This document shows positions 56,623 to 63,778 of a stretch of DNA of 64,000 nt, piece after piece. This DNA comes from Bacillus sp. es.034 (GTDB taxonomy: Bacteria; Bacillota; Bacilli; Bacillales; Bacillaceae_B). Positions within the stretch are counted from its first letter, which is position 1. The number at the start of each line of letters is the position of its first letter. The position numbers were made by a program, and so were the translations under genes. The stretch lies in contig NZ_PDIY01000001.1 in the NCBI RefSeq assembly GCF_002563655.1, forward strand, positions 1,834,001 to 1,898,000, given 5' to 3'. The notes beneath the pieces are model-generated. The model made no database searches and had not been told where the DNA came from. It saw nothing but the letters and a program-made list of their open reading frames with translations.

Positions 56623-57111
56623 ATGATTAACAGGATGGGATTATTGAAGGTAACTAAACGGAAAATATTTATCGCTGCACTATTTTTTGCTTCCATTTTG
56701 ATCATACTATTTGTTTGGTCAGAACTCCGTGGCAGGATGTATGATCTACATTACACTCCAAAGGACAACTATGCTTTCAAGACACCCACAAAAGTTCCAT
56801 TTGCTGAAATGAAGGTCTCGGATTTTTCAGTTGTAGAGGATCAACGGGAAGCGGAAATGTCGTTAGTAAACACAGATAAAAATATGATGGATATCCGAAT
56901 TACTTCATCAAAACCAGAGTATGCAGCCGATAAGATCGAAAAGGTGAAGATCGGACATGATATATACGGAGATTTCATCCCGAATGACTCGGGTAGAAGA
57001 GTCATTACCTGGAAAGATGACAGGTATTATGAAGTGATTTATTACCCTAAACTAACCCCAAAAGAAGTGAGTAAAACACAGTTGATTCAAACGGCAGAGT
57101 CCTTTCAATAA
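56623..57111 (+). CDS. Membrane-anchored protein of unknown function
   Basis: 162 aa. A single transmembrane helix (residues about 14-31, IFIAALFFASILIILFVW) and an extracytoplasmic region with repeated aromatic/charged motifs (MDIRITSSKPEYAADKIEKV, RRVITWKDDRYYEVIYY). ATG 56623 follows AAAGGTGGG. The frame extends to 56575 inside the previous gene without support. May be co-transcribed with the S51 gene. No family recognised. Confidence 0.75.
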   Translation: MINRMGLLKVTKRKIFIAALFFASILIILFVWSELRGRMYDLHYTPKDNYAFKTPTKVPFAEMKVSDFSVVEDQREAEMSLVNTDKNMMDIRITSSKPEYAADKIEKVKIGHDIYGDFIPNDSGRRVITWKDDRYYEVIYYPKLTPKEVSKTQLIQTAESFQ

Positions 57112-57146
57112 AATCCGTGTTAATGAAGAAGGCACACCCAGTCCAG

Positions 57147-57176
57147 GAAAGCGAGCACCTGTAGCGGAAATCAACC
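57147..57176 (+). repeat. Truncated copy of the GC-rich Bacillaceae repeat
   Basis: GGAAAGCGAGCACCTG followed by TAGCGGAAATCAACCA matches the right end of the full element at 29958-30081 with about one change. The rest of the element is absent. Confidence 0.75.
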
Positions 57177-57230
57177 ACTACTCGCTTGATCAATAGAAGA
57201 ATTTTCGAAAATATACTTAAATATCTACCA

Positions 57231-57268
57231 TAAAAGCTGAAGATGAAAAAACATTCTTCAGCTTTTAT
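57231..57268 (+). terminator. Hairpin upstream of the PadR unit
   Basis: TAAAAGCTGAAGA pairs with TCTTCAGCTTTTA. Probably ends the transcript of the preceding membrane protein gene. Confidence 0.6.
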
Positions 57269-57359
57269 AAATTGGGTTGACACCATCCACTACTTTGTCA
57301 TACTATAGAGTGGTAGTTAGTATTACCGAGTACGGAATGAAAATACAGGGGGTGAATGT

Positions 57360-57698
57360 TTGGAAAACTTCACAGAAATGCTGAAAGGGGTTCTTGAAGG
57401 CTGTGTCCTTGAGATCATCAGCCGTGGCGAAACGTATGGGTATGAGATCACGCAGCAGCTGAGAGAACTTGGTTTCACGGATGTGGTGGAAGGAACCGTA
57501 TACACCATTACCATGAGACTTGAAAAAAATAATCTGGTGAATATTGAAAAGAAGAAAAGCACTGTAGGGCCGCCGAGGAAATTCTATACCCTGAATGAAG
57601 CCGGTCATGAAAAGCTCAAGATTTTCTGGGGGAAATGGGAATTCCTTTCAAGCAAGATGAACGAACTCAAATCAAAAGAAATCATAAGGAGAGGTTAA
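57360..57698 (+). CDS. PadR-family transcriptional regulator
   Basis: 112 aa winged-helix protein: [17 protein letters not shown] at the N-terminus and [15 protein letters not shown] with [13 protein letters not shown] are PadR features. The TTG start at 57360 follows GGGGGTGA. Same strand as DUF1048 and the ABC genes, so it probably controls that transporter. Confidence 0.9.
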   Translation: MENFTEMLKGVLEGCVLEIISRGETYGYEITQQLRELGFTDVVEGTVYTITMRLEKNNLVNIEKKKSTVGPPRKFYTLNEAGHEKLKIFWGKWEFLSSKMNELKSKEIIRRG

Positions 57699-57699
57699 G

Positions 57700-58044
57700 A
57701 TGAAATTTATTGAAAAGATTACTGGAAGTATGGCCGACAAGCGTGAATGGAGAGCGATGGAAGCCCGTGCGAAAACAATGCCAGATGAGTACCTCAATGC
57801 CTACAAGGCAATTCAGAAATATATGTGGACAGCAGGGGGACTCACGGACTGGAAGGACACGAGCCGGATCTTTAATGGCATTCTGGATCTGTTCGAGGAA
57901 GGGGCAGCGGAAGGCAAGGAAGTCACTGACCTCACTGGGGAAGACGTAGCCGGATTTTGTGATGAACTGGTAAAAGACTCGGAAACGTGGAGTGACAAGT
58001 ACCGGGCGAAGTTGAACGATTCGATCGGTCGTGGAAAGAAGTGA
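57700..58044 (+). CDS. DUF1048 protein
   Basis: 114 aa helical soluble protein ([51 protein letters not shown]). DUF1048 genes typically sit next to PadR regulators in Firmicutes. Function unknown. The start is 2 nt after the padR stop, with GGAGAGG upstream. Confidence 0.85.
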   Translation: MKFIEKITGSMADKREWRAMEARAKTMPDEYLNAYKAIQKYMWTAGGLTDWKDTSRIFNGILDLFEEGAAEGKEVTDLTGEDVAGFCDELVKDSETWSDKYRAKLNDSIGRGKK

Positions 58045-58123
58045 ATCCAATCGGTTATACCGACTGAATGGCGGGTGAAAATGCAGAACCAAGACTATTC
58101 AGTTGTTTTTTTTACCATAGTAG

Positions 58124-58160
58124 TAAGTGATACTGATTACCGGTAACACTAAGTAGTGTT
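58124..58160 (+). promoter_or_regulatory. Possible PadR operator/promoter of the ABC genes
   Basis: TTACCGGTAA (58137-58146) is a perfect 10-bp palindrome between the DUF1048 and ABC genes. The half ATTACCG recurs at 57321-57328 before padR. Candidate binding sites for the PadR regulator. Confidence 0.4.
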
Positions 58161-58182
58161 TAAAATAAAAGGAGGATAAAAC

Positions 58183-58944
58183 ATGAGTCATGCAGCGATT
58201 TCAGTAAAAGGATTGAAAAAGTCGTTCAAAGACAAGGAAGTCTTAAAGGGTGTGGATTTTGAGGTGAAGCGCGGGGAGATATTTGCGCTTCTCGGTTCCA
58301 ATGGGGCGGGTAAGACAACGATTGTCAATATCCTTTCGACGTTATTGAATGCCGATAGCGGCAGTGGGAGTGTGTGCAGCTTTGATGTGCAGCATCAGCC
58401 TGATCAGATCCGTCGGATTATCAGTCTGACAGGTCAGTTTGCTGCCCTGGATGGTATCCAGACAGGTAGGGAAAATCTGATCATGATTGCGAAGTTACGG
58501 GGAGTGTCCAATCCGTCCCGAGTCGCAGAGGACCTCCTGACTCGTTTCAGTCTGACGGACGCCGCCGACAGACGGGCGGATACGTATTCAGGCGGGATGA
58601 AGCGCCGGCTTGATATCGCCATGAGCCTGATCGGGGCGCCGCCTGTCATTTTTCTCGATGAGCCGACGACAGGCCTGGACCCGGAAGCCCGGATGGAAGT
58701 CTGGGAAACCGTCAAGGAGCTTGCCGGTGCCGGGACGACTATCTTATTGACGACCCAGTACCTGGAGGAAGCGGAACAGCTGGCGGACCGCATCGCCATC
58801 CTTCATGGAGGGAAAATCATTACGACAGGTACCCTTACTGAACTGAAGGAAATGTTCCCACCTGCAAAAGTGGAATATATCGAGAAGCAGCCGACACTCG
58901 AGGAAATCTTCCTCTCGATCATTGGCAAAAAAGGAGGAAATTGA
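58183..58944 (+). CDS. ABC transporter ATP-binding protein (DrrA-like)
   Basis: 253 aa. Walker A GSNGAGKTT, signature YSGGMKRRLD, Walker B VIFLDEPTTGLD, H-loop region TTQYLEEAEQLADR. The subfamily resembles daunorubicin-type exporters. The substrate cannot be read from sequence. AAGGAGG precedes the start; the permease gene follows 1 nt later. Confidence 0.93.
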   Translation: MSHAAISVKGLKKSFKDKEVLKGVDFEVKRGEIFALLGSNGAGKTTIVNILSTLLNADSGSGSVCSFDVQHQPDQIRRIISLTGQFAALDGIQTGRENLIMIAKLRGVSNPSRVAEDLLTRFSLTDAADRRADTYSGGMKRRLDIAMSLIGAPPVIFLDEPTTGLDPEARMEVWETVKELAGAGTTILLTTQYLEEAEQLADRIAILHGGKIITTGTLTELKEMFPPAKVEYIEKQPTLEEIFLSIIGKKGGN

Positions 58945-58945
58945 A

Positions 58946-59695
58946 ATGAACAGTAACACAGGGGTATTATTCAGTCGATTGATGCGAGGTATTTTACGGA
59001 GTCCTGATACGATTATCACGGTTGCCGTCACTCCGATTATGATGCTATTGTTGTTCGTCTATGTATTTGGAGGTGCGATCGAGACGGGGACGGACAGCTA
59101 CGTGAATTACTTGTTACCCGGAATTTTGCTGATTACGATTGCCTCCGGTGTCGCTTATACATCGCACCGGCTCTTTACGGATGCAAAGAGCGGGCTGATG
59201 TCGCGTTTTATGACGATGCCGATTAAACGCTCCTCGATTTTATGGGCACACGTGCTGACATCCCTAGTATCCAATCTGCTTGCCGTGATGGTGGTCATTC
59301 TTGTTGCACTGCTGATGGGCTTTCGTACAGGTGCTGATGTGTTGGAATGGCTGGCGGTCATAGGCGTACTGGTCCTGTTTACGCTCGCTCTGACATGGCT
59401 TGCGGTGATTCCGGGTTTGACGGCAAACTCGATGGAAGGGGCGACGGCATATTCATATCCATTGATCTTCCTGCCGTTTATCAGTTCTGCCTTTGTTCCA
59501 ACGGAAACGATGCCAACCGTTGTACGGGTGTTCGCAGAGAATCAGCCTGTGACTTCGATCGTGAATGCGATTCGTGCCCTTTTATATGGAGGGACGATCG
59601 GCAGTGAGATTTGGACCTCCCTTGCCTGGTGTACCGGCATCATGGTCATTACTTATTTCATTGCCAGTAGGATATTTAATCGCCAGTTAGGGTGA
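58946..59695 (+). CDS. ABC-2 type transporter permease (DrrB-like)
   Basis: 249 aa with six hydrophobic segments. GIASGVAYTSHRL-like segment, MTMPIKRSSILWAHV and LPFISSAFVPTETMP are typical ABC-2 exporter features. ATG 58946 follows AAGGAGG inside the end of the ATPase gene. Works with the preceding ATPase as an exporter. Confidence 0.93.
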   Translation: MNSNTGVLFSRLMRGILRSPDTIITVAVTPIMMLLLFVYVFGGAIETGTDSYVNYLLPGILLITIASGVAYTSHRLFTDAKSGLMSRFMTMPIKRSSILWAHVLTSLVSNLLAVMVVILVALLMGFRTGADVLEWLAVIGVLVLFTLALTWLAVIPGLTANSMEGATAYSYPLIFLPFISSAFVPTETMPTVVRVFAENQPVTSIVNAIRALLYGGTIGSEIWTSLAWCTGIMVITYFIASRIFNRQLG

Positions 59696-59771
59696 GCATT
59701 GAAGAAAAAGGAAAATGAGAGTTACTGTTAAAGAATCTATATAACTACCAGGATGCAGGTGGACGCAAGAG

Positions 59772-59822
59772 AGTTTGGTACTGTTAAATAGCAGCCAAAC
59801 GGTCTTTTGTGTTCTTTTTTTT
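59772..59822 (+). terminator. Likely terminator after the ABC exporter
   Basis: GTTTGG-TA-CTG pairs with CAG-CCAAAC around TTAAATAG, followed at some distance by T-rich sequence. 59696-59973 otherwise holds no gene. Confidence 0.5.
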
Positions 59823-59973
59823 GTGGAGGTGAATAGGTTACTATTTTCAAAGTTTTTTGCGCTAAATGGAGGAAGTATCTTGATGGAAATGGAATACCAA
59901 TAATATGGCATTTGGCTTAGATTTTGTTCCACATGAATAGATCTGAACAAAGACTGTAACGGGAGGAATGTGT

Positions 59974-60444
59974 ATGGCATTCGTTTCAATCTATACTGTT
60001 GGCAGGTTAACACACCCTCATGACCATCCGGTATCTCGTGAATTTTATGACGTGGGATTTAGAGTGATGCGTCAGGCTTATGTATCAGGACATCTCATCG
60101 AAGAGTTTTCTTCAGATGGTGTCTCGTTACCCGAAGAAGAAGAAGGAAGTGGTTACCCAGTCCTGACATTGACGATATGGAAAAACCTGAAATCCTTATA
60201 TAGTTTTACTTATGCGGGGAAGCACAGTCAGGCACTGCGGAACAGGAACAAATGGATGGAGCCTGATGATGGGAAACATTCTTCGTATGTAGTCTGATGG
60301 ACAGAGAGGGTCAAGGATGTTTCATGGGAGGAAGCTTTTACAAGATACCATTATTATCTTGAACATCAAGCTACTCCTTTTGCGTTTGATTTAAAGAGAG
60401 CATTTGATGAGAGTGGAAAACCGTGTATTCTTAAGAAAAACTGA
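59974..60444 (+). pseudogene. DUF3291 protein interrupted by an in-frame TGA
   Basis: The first 107 codons (MAFVSIYTVGRL, LTLTIWKNLKSLYSFTYAG, RNKWMEPDDGKHSSYVV) stop at TGA 60295-60297. In the same frame the family sequence continues without a break (WTERVKDVSWEEAF, RYHYYLEHQATPFAFDLK, CILKKN) to TGA 60442. Relatives have WW after YVV at this place, so one TGG codon has become TGA. Either a recent pseudogene or a truncated product. GGGAGG precedes the start. Confidence 0.85.
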
Positions 60445-60459
60445 AAGAAGGTCTTTTAC

Positions 60460-60861
60460 ATGCTTGATTTGCAAACTCTCTTAATTGACTTTACCAAAAT
60501 GCACGATGAATTTATCAGGGATTGGAGTCATGCGATGAGTTCGGGTGACACTTCTTCAGTGGAAAGAATGACAGAGGATTACTATGTTGCATTTTTTAAT
60601 AGGGGAAATGAAAAACCAATTATTTTCAACAAAATAGAAGCTATAGAAGGTATGAAACAATCGGTCAGCCATTATTCAGGGGCGGAAAAAAGGTTTGAAA
60701 ACAGAGTCATTCGATTAAGGAATAGCGAGAATGCAGTCGTTTTTTATGAACAATTAATTGTAAAAGAAGAGGAAGTAGTAGCACGATTATTTACCATCGA
60801 AAATTGGGGATTAGTAGATGGGAAATGGATGGTTATAAGGGAAACAGAAGAACCGATTTAA
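60460..60861 (+). CDS. NTF2/SnoaL-like (DUF4440-type) protein
   Basis: 133 aa. A helical N-terminus (LIDFTKMHDEFIRDWSHAMSS) with GDTSSVERMTEDYYVAFF, then beta strands ending in TIENWGLVDGKWMVIRE: a small cone-shaped NTF2-like fold. Function unknown. AAGAAGG lies upstream. Part of a run of small plus-strand genes. Confidence 0.75.
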   Translation: MLDLQTLLIDFTKMHDEFIRDWSHAMSSGDTSSVERMTEDYYVAFFNRGNEKPIIFNKIEAIEGMKQSVSHYSGAEKRFENRVIRLRNSENAVVFYEQLIVKEEEVVARLFTIENWGLVDGKWMVIRETEEPI

Positions 60862-60892
60862 TAATGTAGAAAACGAAAGGGAGCGATTTTTA

Positions 60893-61240
60893 ATGATAAA
60901 AGGTTTCGGGGGAATCTTTTGGAGAACGAAAAACATGGATGCGTTAAAGAAATGGTACAGTGAAGTGTTGAAGATTGAAATGGGAGATTGGAACGGAACC
61001 ATGATTAAACCGGATCCGGAAAATGAAACGATCTTTTCTTTCTTTAAAGAAGATGACCCATACTTCCCGACAGAACAGCAGGTCATGCTGAATTTCCAGG
61101 TACATGATCTGAACGAAATGATGCAACACCTTGAACGGGTGGGTGTACCCCTTGCAAAGGAAAAAGAAGTAAGTGAATTCGGTCAGTTTATTTGGATTAA
61201 AGATCCTGAAGGCAGGCTGATTGAGCTTTGGGAGAAATAA
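60893..61240 (+). CDS. VOC (glyoxalase/bleomycin-resistance-type) protein
   Basis: 115 aa single VOC domain: GGIFWRTKNMDALKKWYSEV at the N-terminus and the C-terminal metal-site strand FIWIKDPEGRLIELWEK. Possible lyase or binding protein; substrate unknown. AAAGGGAG precedes the start. 11 nt before the DUF3626 gene. Confidence 0.87.
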   Translation: MIKGFGGIFWRTKNMDALKKWYSEVLKIEMGDWNGTMIKPDPENETIFSFFKEDDPYFPTEQQVMLNFQVHDLNEMMQHLERVGVPLAKEKEVSEFGQFIWIKDPEGRLIELWEK

Positions 61241-61251
61241 GGAGAGCCTTT

Positions 61252-62328
61252 ATGGAGTTAACTTCTTCACAGCGTCAGGCAATCGATTACTTTACAGCCT
61301 ATGCCAAAAAGTATAAAAGAGATGCGGAGGCTACCATTCATCATGTCCTGAACATGTCCAATATTTCAGTTGAAATGTTGGATCAGGCAGTCCATCATAT
61401 TAAAACTCACGCACAGATCGGTTTGCACTTCCATCCGGATCGACCGACTTCCACGATGAAGACCGTTGCCCAGTCCATTCATGAAAATGGTGAATATAAG
61501 AGTCAGTTTGAAACATTCATATCGAATGGAAAGGTGTCCCCCCATTCAGGTGGTGACCGGGATAGGTGGGAAGAGAGTATGTTTGGAGGAGCTTACCAAT
61601 CGGACGGTACATTGATGAGCGAACGGCCAAAGTACGGGGCATTGAATCTGATGTTACATCCGGATGGTCCTTCCCCTCGCTTTGGCTCATGCTATTTTTT
61701 GCTGAGCCCTAACGTATCCTCACGCTCTACCTATACATATTTGGACTCCCATCAAAACCCACTTGAGAAGGGGACGTATCAAGCATTTGATATGATTATG
61801 GCTGCTCTTTTGGAAGAAATATTTTTAAGGGATTTTGCACTGGGAGAGAAGGATTTGACTCCGACGAAGTTCATTCATCATGTATTGAATCATCTGGAAC
61901 ATGGCAGGGTAGGACACGTGGCCAATCGAAACCTGAATCATTACATAGAATCCCAGATTCACGGGCCGATTTCACTGAAAGAAGATGTGGAAGTGCTGGT
62001 TGCCGATCCATCCTTTAAGGACACGATTGTTGGTGAAACCCTTGAGGAAATGTGCTCGACATATGCCATCGATCTTCAGTGGCATATGGGTTTTATCCTG
62101 CATGTGGATGATATTCCTGCTGACTTCAGGGGACCATCCATGCCCTCGTTGGCAAAGCGGATCGCTTATAAAGATAGGATTGATGCCCACACAATCGGGT
62201 CAGCCGTCATGAATTTGAAACGAGATCCAGATTCCTGGAGTGATCGGGGTACTTACGAAGACGTGCTGCAGGAATTAAAGCTTTTATGGCATGTTTTGGT
62301 GAAATACGGAAGACCAAATGTGAAGTAA
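61252..62328 (+). CDS. DUF3626 family protein
   Basis: 358 aa. Recognised by SSQRQAIDYF, the histidine-rich IGLHFHPDRPT, and SERPKYGALNLM with SPRFGSCYFLLS. The arrangement (an early His/Arg motif, then RPKYGALN, late acidic residues) recalls ADP-ribosyltransferase-like folds, but that is my inference and no activity is known to me. AAGGAG precedes ATG 61252. Confidence 0.75.
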   Translation: MELTSSQRQAIDYFTAYAKKYKRDAEATIHHVLNMSNISVEMLDQAVHHIKTHAQIGLHFHPDRPTSTMKTVAQSIHENGEYKSQFETFISNGKVSPHSGGDRDRWEESMFGGAYQSDGTLMSERPKYGALNLMLHPDGPSPRFGSCYFLLSPNVSSRSTYTYLDSHQNPLEKGTYQAFDMIMAALLEEIFLRDFALGEKDLTPTKFIHHVLNHLEHGRVGHVANRNLNHYIESQIHGPISLKEDVEVLVADPSFKDTIVGETLEEMCSTYAIDLQWHMGFILHVDDIPADFRGPSMPSLAKRIAYKDRIDAHTIGSAVMNLKRDPDSWSDRGTYEDVLQELKLLWHVLVKYGRPNVK

Positions 62329-62344
62329 TTGAGGGGGGGCCAAG

Positions 62345-62512
62345 ATGAAAAAAACATCCGTGACCGCAGTAGCTTTAAGTATAATATTGATTTGTGTTCT
62401 ATCAAACGAATACTCTTTTCATCATGCCAAGCAGTCTTGTATCAAAAATGATAAAACTCCAACCATGGAAAAGTCCTTTCTCTCTTTTCACTGGAGTGTA
62501 TCTTTTCAATGA
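62345..62512 (+). CDS. Short exported or membrane peptide
   Basis: 55 aa. Starts 16 nt after the DUF3626 stop with a strong GAGGGGGGG ribosome-binding site. MKKTSVTAVALSIILICVLS looks like a signal peptide or membrane anchor. The rest is short with two cysteines in the molecule. No family recognised; coding is supported by the ribosome-binding site and leader only. Confidence 0.5.
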   Translation: MKKTSVTAVALSIILICVLSNEYSFHHAKQSCIKNDKTPTMEKSFLSFHWSVSFQ

Positions 62513-62542
62513 TAGAGTCAGACCTGTTTTAGAGAAGCTATG

Positions 62543-62580
62543 ATAAAAGCCCGTCCGAGCAAAGTTTTTTGCCGGACGGG
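62543..62580 (-). terminator. Terminator of the small minus-strand gene
   Basis: CCCGTCCG and CGGACGGG pair perfectly around a 15-nt loop. The T-run (CTTTTATC) is on the minus-strand side. Confidence 0.7.
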
Positions 62581-62638
62581 TGATGGTCGTACACTGAGAT
62601 GGATGACTCCTGTAAGTATCACGTTCTTTCAGTCTTGT

Positions 62639-62791
62639 TTACTTCGCTTTAACCAACCGAAGTTCTTCCACCTTTGCTAATACACATTTCTTCTCTTTCG
62701 AACTCAATTCCACATATTCAGAATCGTAGATCCAAAATATGGTGTACAACTCTTCTTCGTATTCTACAATATCGCCGAGATTATATTTCAT
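62639..62791 (-). CDS. Small protein of unknown function
   Basis: 50 aa: MKYNLGDIVEYEEELYTIFW then IYDSEYVELSSKEKKCVLAK. AAGGAGAG lies at correct spacing before the ATG at 62791 and a minus-strand terminator follows the stop, so it is very probably translated. It resembles short SH3-like or KOW-like beta proteins (GDIVEYEEELYTI), but I assign no family. Confidence 0.65.
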   Translation of the reverse strand: MKYNLGDIVEYEEELYTIFWIYDSEYVELSSKEKKCVLAKVEELRLVKAK

Positions 62792-63028
62792 TTTCTCTCC
62801 TTGAAGAAGACGATCCATTCTCAGTGGACAGTGTATATTTTACCATTACTATAGGACTATAAACGTTTTAAAAATTTCATTGAGGGACCATTCAGGTTGG
62901 ATTTTATATCGATACCTCAGGCGCACGCTGAAATTTACCTTTCATTATTCTTCTAAGAATGTATGAAGCCTACCCCACCAAATTTCCACACCGGTCCTTT
63001 CGGAAGGGAGCAAACACATGTTTGTCTG
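62792..63028. other. Gene-free stretch
   Basis: AT-rich leader of the small minus-strand gene, then sequence upstream of the toxin promoter. No supported open frame. Confidence 0.5.
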
Positions 63029-63037
63029 TGATATAAT
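63029..63037 (+). promoter_or_regulatory. Extended -10 promoter of the toxin mRNA
   Basis: TGATATAAT gives an extended -10 (TG, one base, TATAAT). The -35 is weak. The transcript would start near 63044 and end at the terminator at 63329, about 285 nt. Confidence 0.65.
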
Positions 63038-63108
63038 GGAAGGACACAACATAATACGGAAGATGGGGTAGCGGCTCACACTCCCGAGTGAAGGGAGGTG
63101 ATACGCTA

Positions 63109-63198
63109 ATGATTGCTGTAGGAGATGTATTGCAGATTATGATTGCCTTTGGAACATTGATTGTAGCAATTGTCGCGGTTACGCAAAAAAAGAAGTAA
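63109..63198 (+). CDS. Putative holin-like type I toxin
   Basis: 29 aa hydrophobic peptide: MIAVGDVLQIMIAFGTLIVA then IVAVTQKKK, a single membrane helix with a basic tail, matching the small toxins of the TxpA/BsrG/holin-like group. Its Shine-Dalgarno GGGAGGTGAT (63093-63102) can pair with CTCCC (63081-63085). A 10-nt upstream stretch AGCGGCTCAC (63070-63079) pairs exactly with GTGAGCCGCT (63259-63268) in the 3' region. Such SD masking and 5'-3' pairing are characteristic of B. subtilis type I toxin mRNAs. Confidence 0.82.
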   Translation: MIAVGDVLQIMIAFGTLIVAIVAVTQKKK

Positions 63199-63342
63199 CC
63201 ATCGTCCCCACCGCTCATGAGGATCATTGATGATTACTTCTGTTTCGATTGACTCTGAGTGAGCCGCTGCACTTTCCATGCAGTTTATGTTGTGGAGGAG
63301 TCCTGATTGCCGTCAGGGCTCCTTTTTTTAGTGTACTTAACT
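63187..63342 (-). ncRNA. Predicted antisense antitoxin RNA
   Basis: On the minus strand TATAAT (63354-63349) with TTTACT-like -35 could start an RNA near 63342. GAAGTAATCATC (63240-63229) pairs with GATGGTTACTTC (63203-63192) and is followed by seven T, a good terminator. The RNA would overlap the 3' half of the toxin mRNA including its last codons, as RatA/SR4-type antitoxins do. Confidence 0.6.
63297..63329 (+). terminator. Toxin mRNA terminator
   Basis: GGAG-TCCTGA pairs with TCAGGG-CTCC, followed by seven T. Confidence 0.88.
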
Positions 63343-63461
63343 ACTTTTATTATATACATAACTCCATTCGTTAGTAAAGAATAGTGAATATATGGATTGT
63401 TTTTCGCCCAAAATAAAATAAAGCATTGACAAATTTAACCTGTTTCGTATAGATTATTTAT

Positions 63462-63752
63462 AATATAACACTTACATTCCATGACGAGAACGAGTAGGTA
63501 TGGAGTCTGTTCTACAGAGAGTTGACGAGTTGGTGGAAGTCAACGTTCAGATCATATTGAATATCCTCTCCGAGAAGCAAAGCTGAAGGTACTTTAAGCT
63601 TTGACGGGTTTCCGCCGTTACAAGGAACGCGTATGATTGTACGTTGAATGAGCGCTGTCACGTAAACTTTAATCGTGTTTATGGACAGAATCAGGGTGGT
63701 ATCGCGGGTTACAAACTCGTCCCTAACTTAGGTTAGGGGCGGGTTTTTTTAT
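63462..63752 (+). ncRNA. ileS T-box leader
   Basis: TTGACA (63426-63431) and TAGATT (63450-63455) form the promoter. The leader has GAGTAGGTA (AGTA bulge), the specifier region TTGAATATCCTC with ATC (Ile), the T-box GGGTGGTATCGCGGG near 63694, and a terminator CGTCCCTAAC/GTTAGGGGCG with T7 at about 63717-63748. Charged/uncharged tRNA-Ile should control readthrough. Confidence 0.93.
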
Positions 63753-63778
63753 TTTATAAAAAATGAAGGTGTGATGAC

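Noticed and set aside
62674..62862. 62-aa plus-strand open frame
   Set aside because: Shadow of the better supported 50-aa minus-strand gene.
62970..63227. 85-aa minus-strand open frame
   Set aside because: It is antisense to the toxin region, lacks a ribosome-binding site and is explained by the toxin mRNA and antisense RNA.
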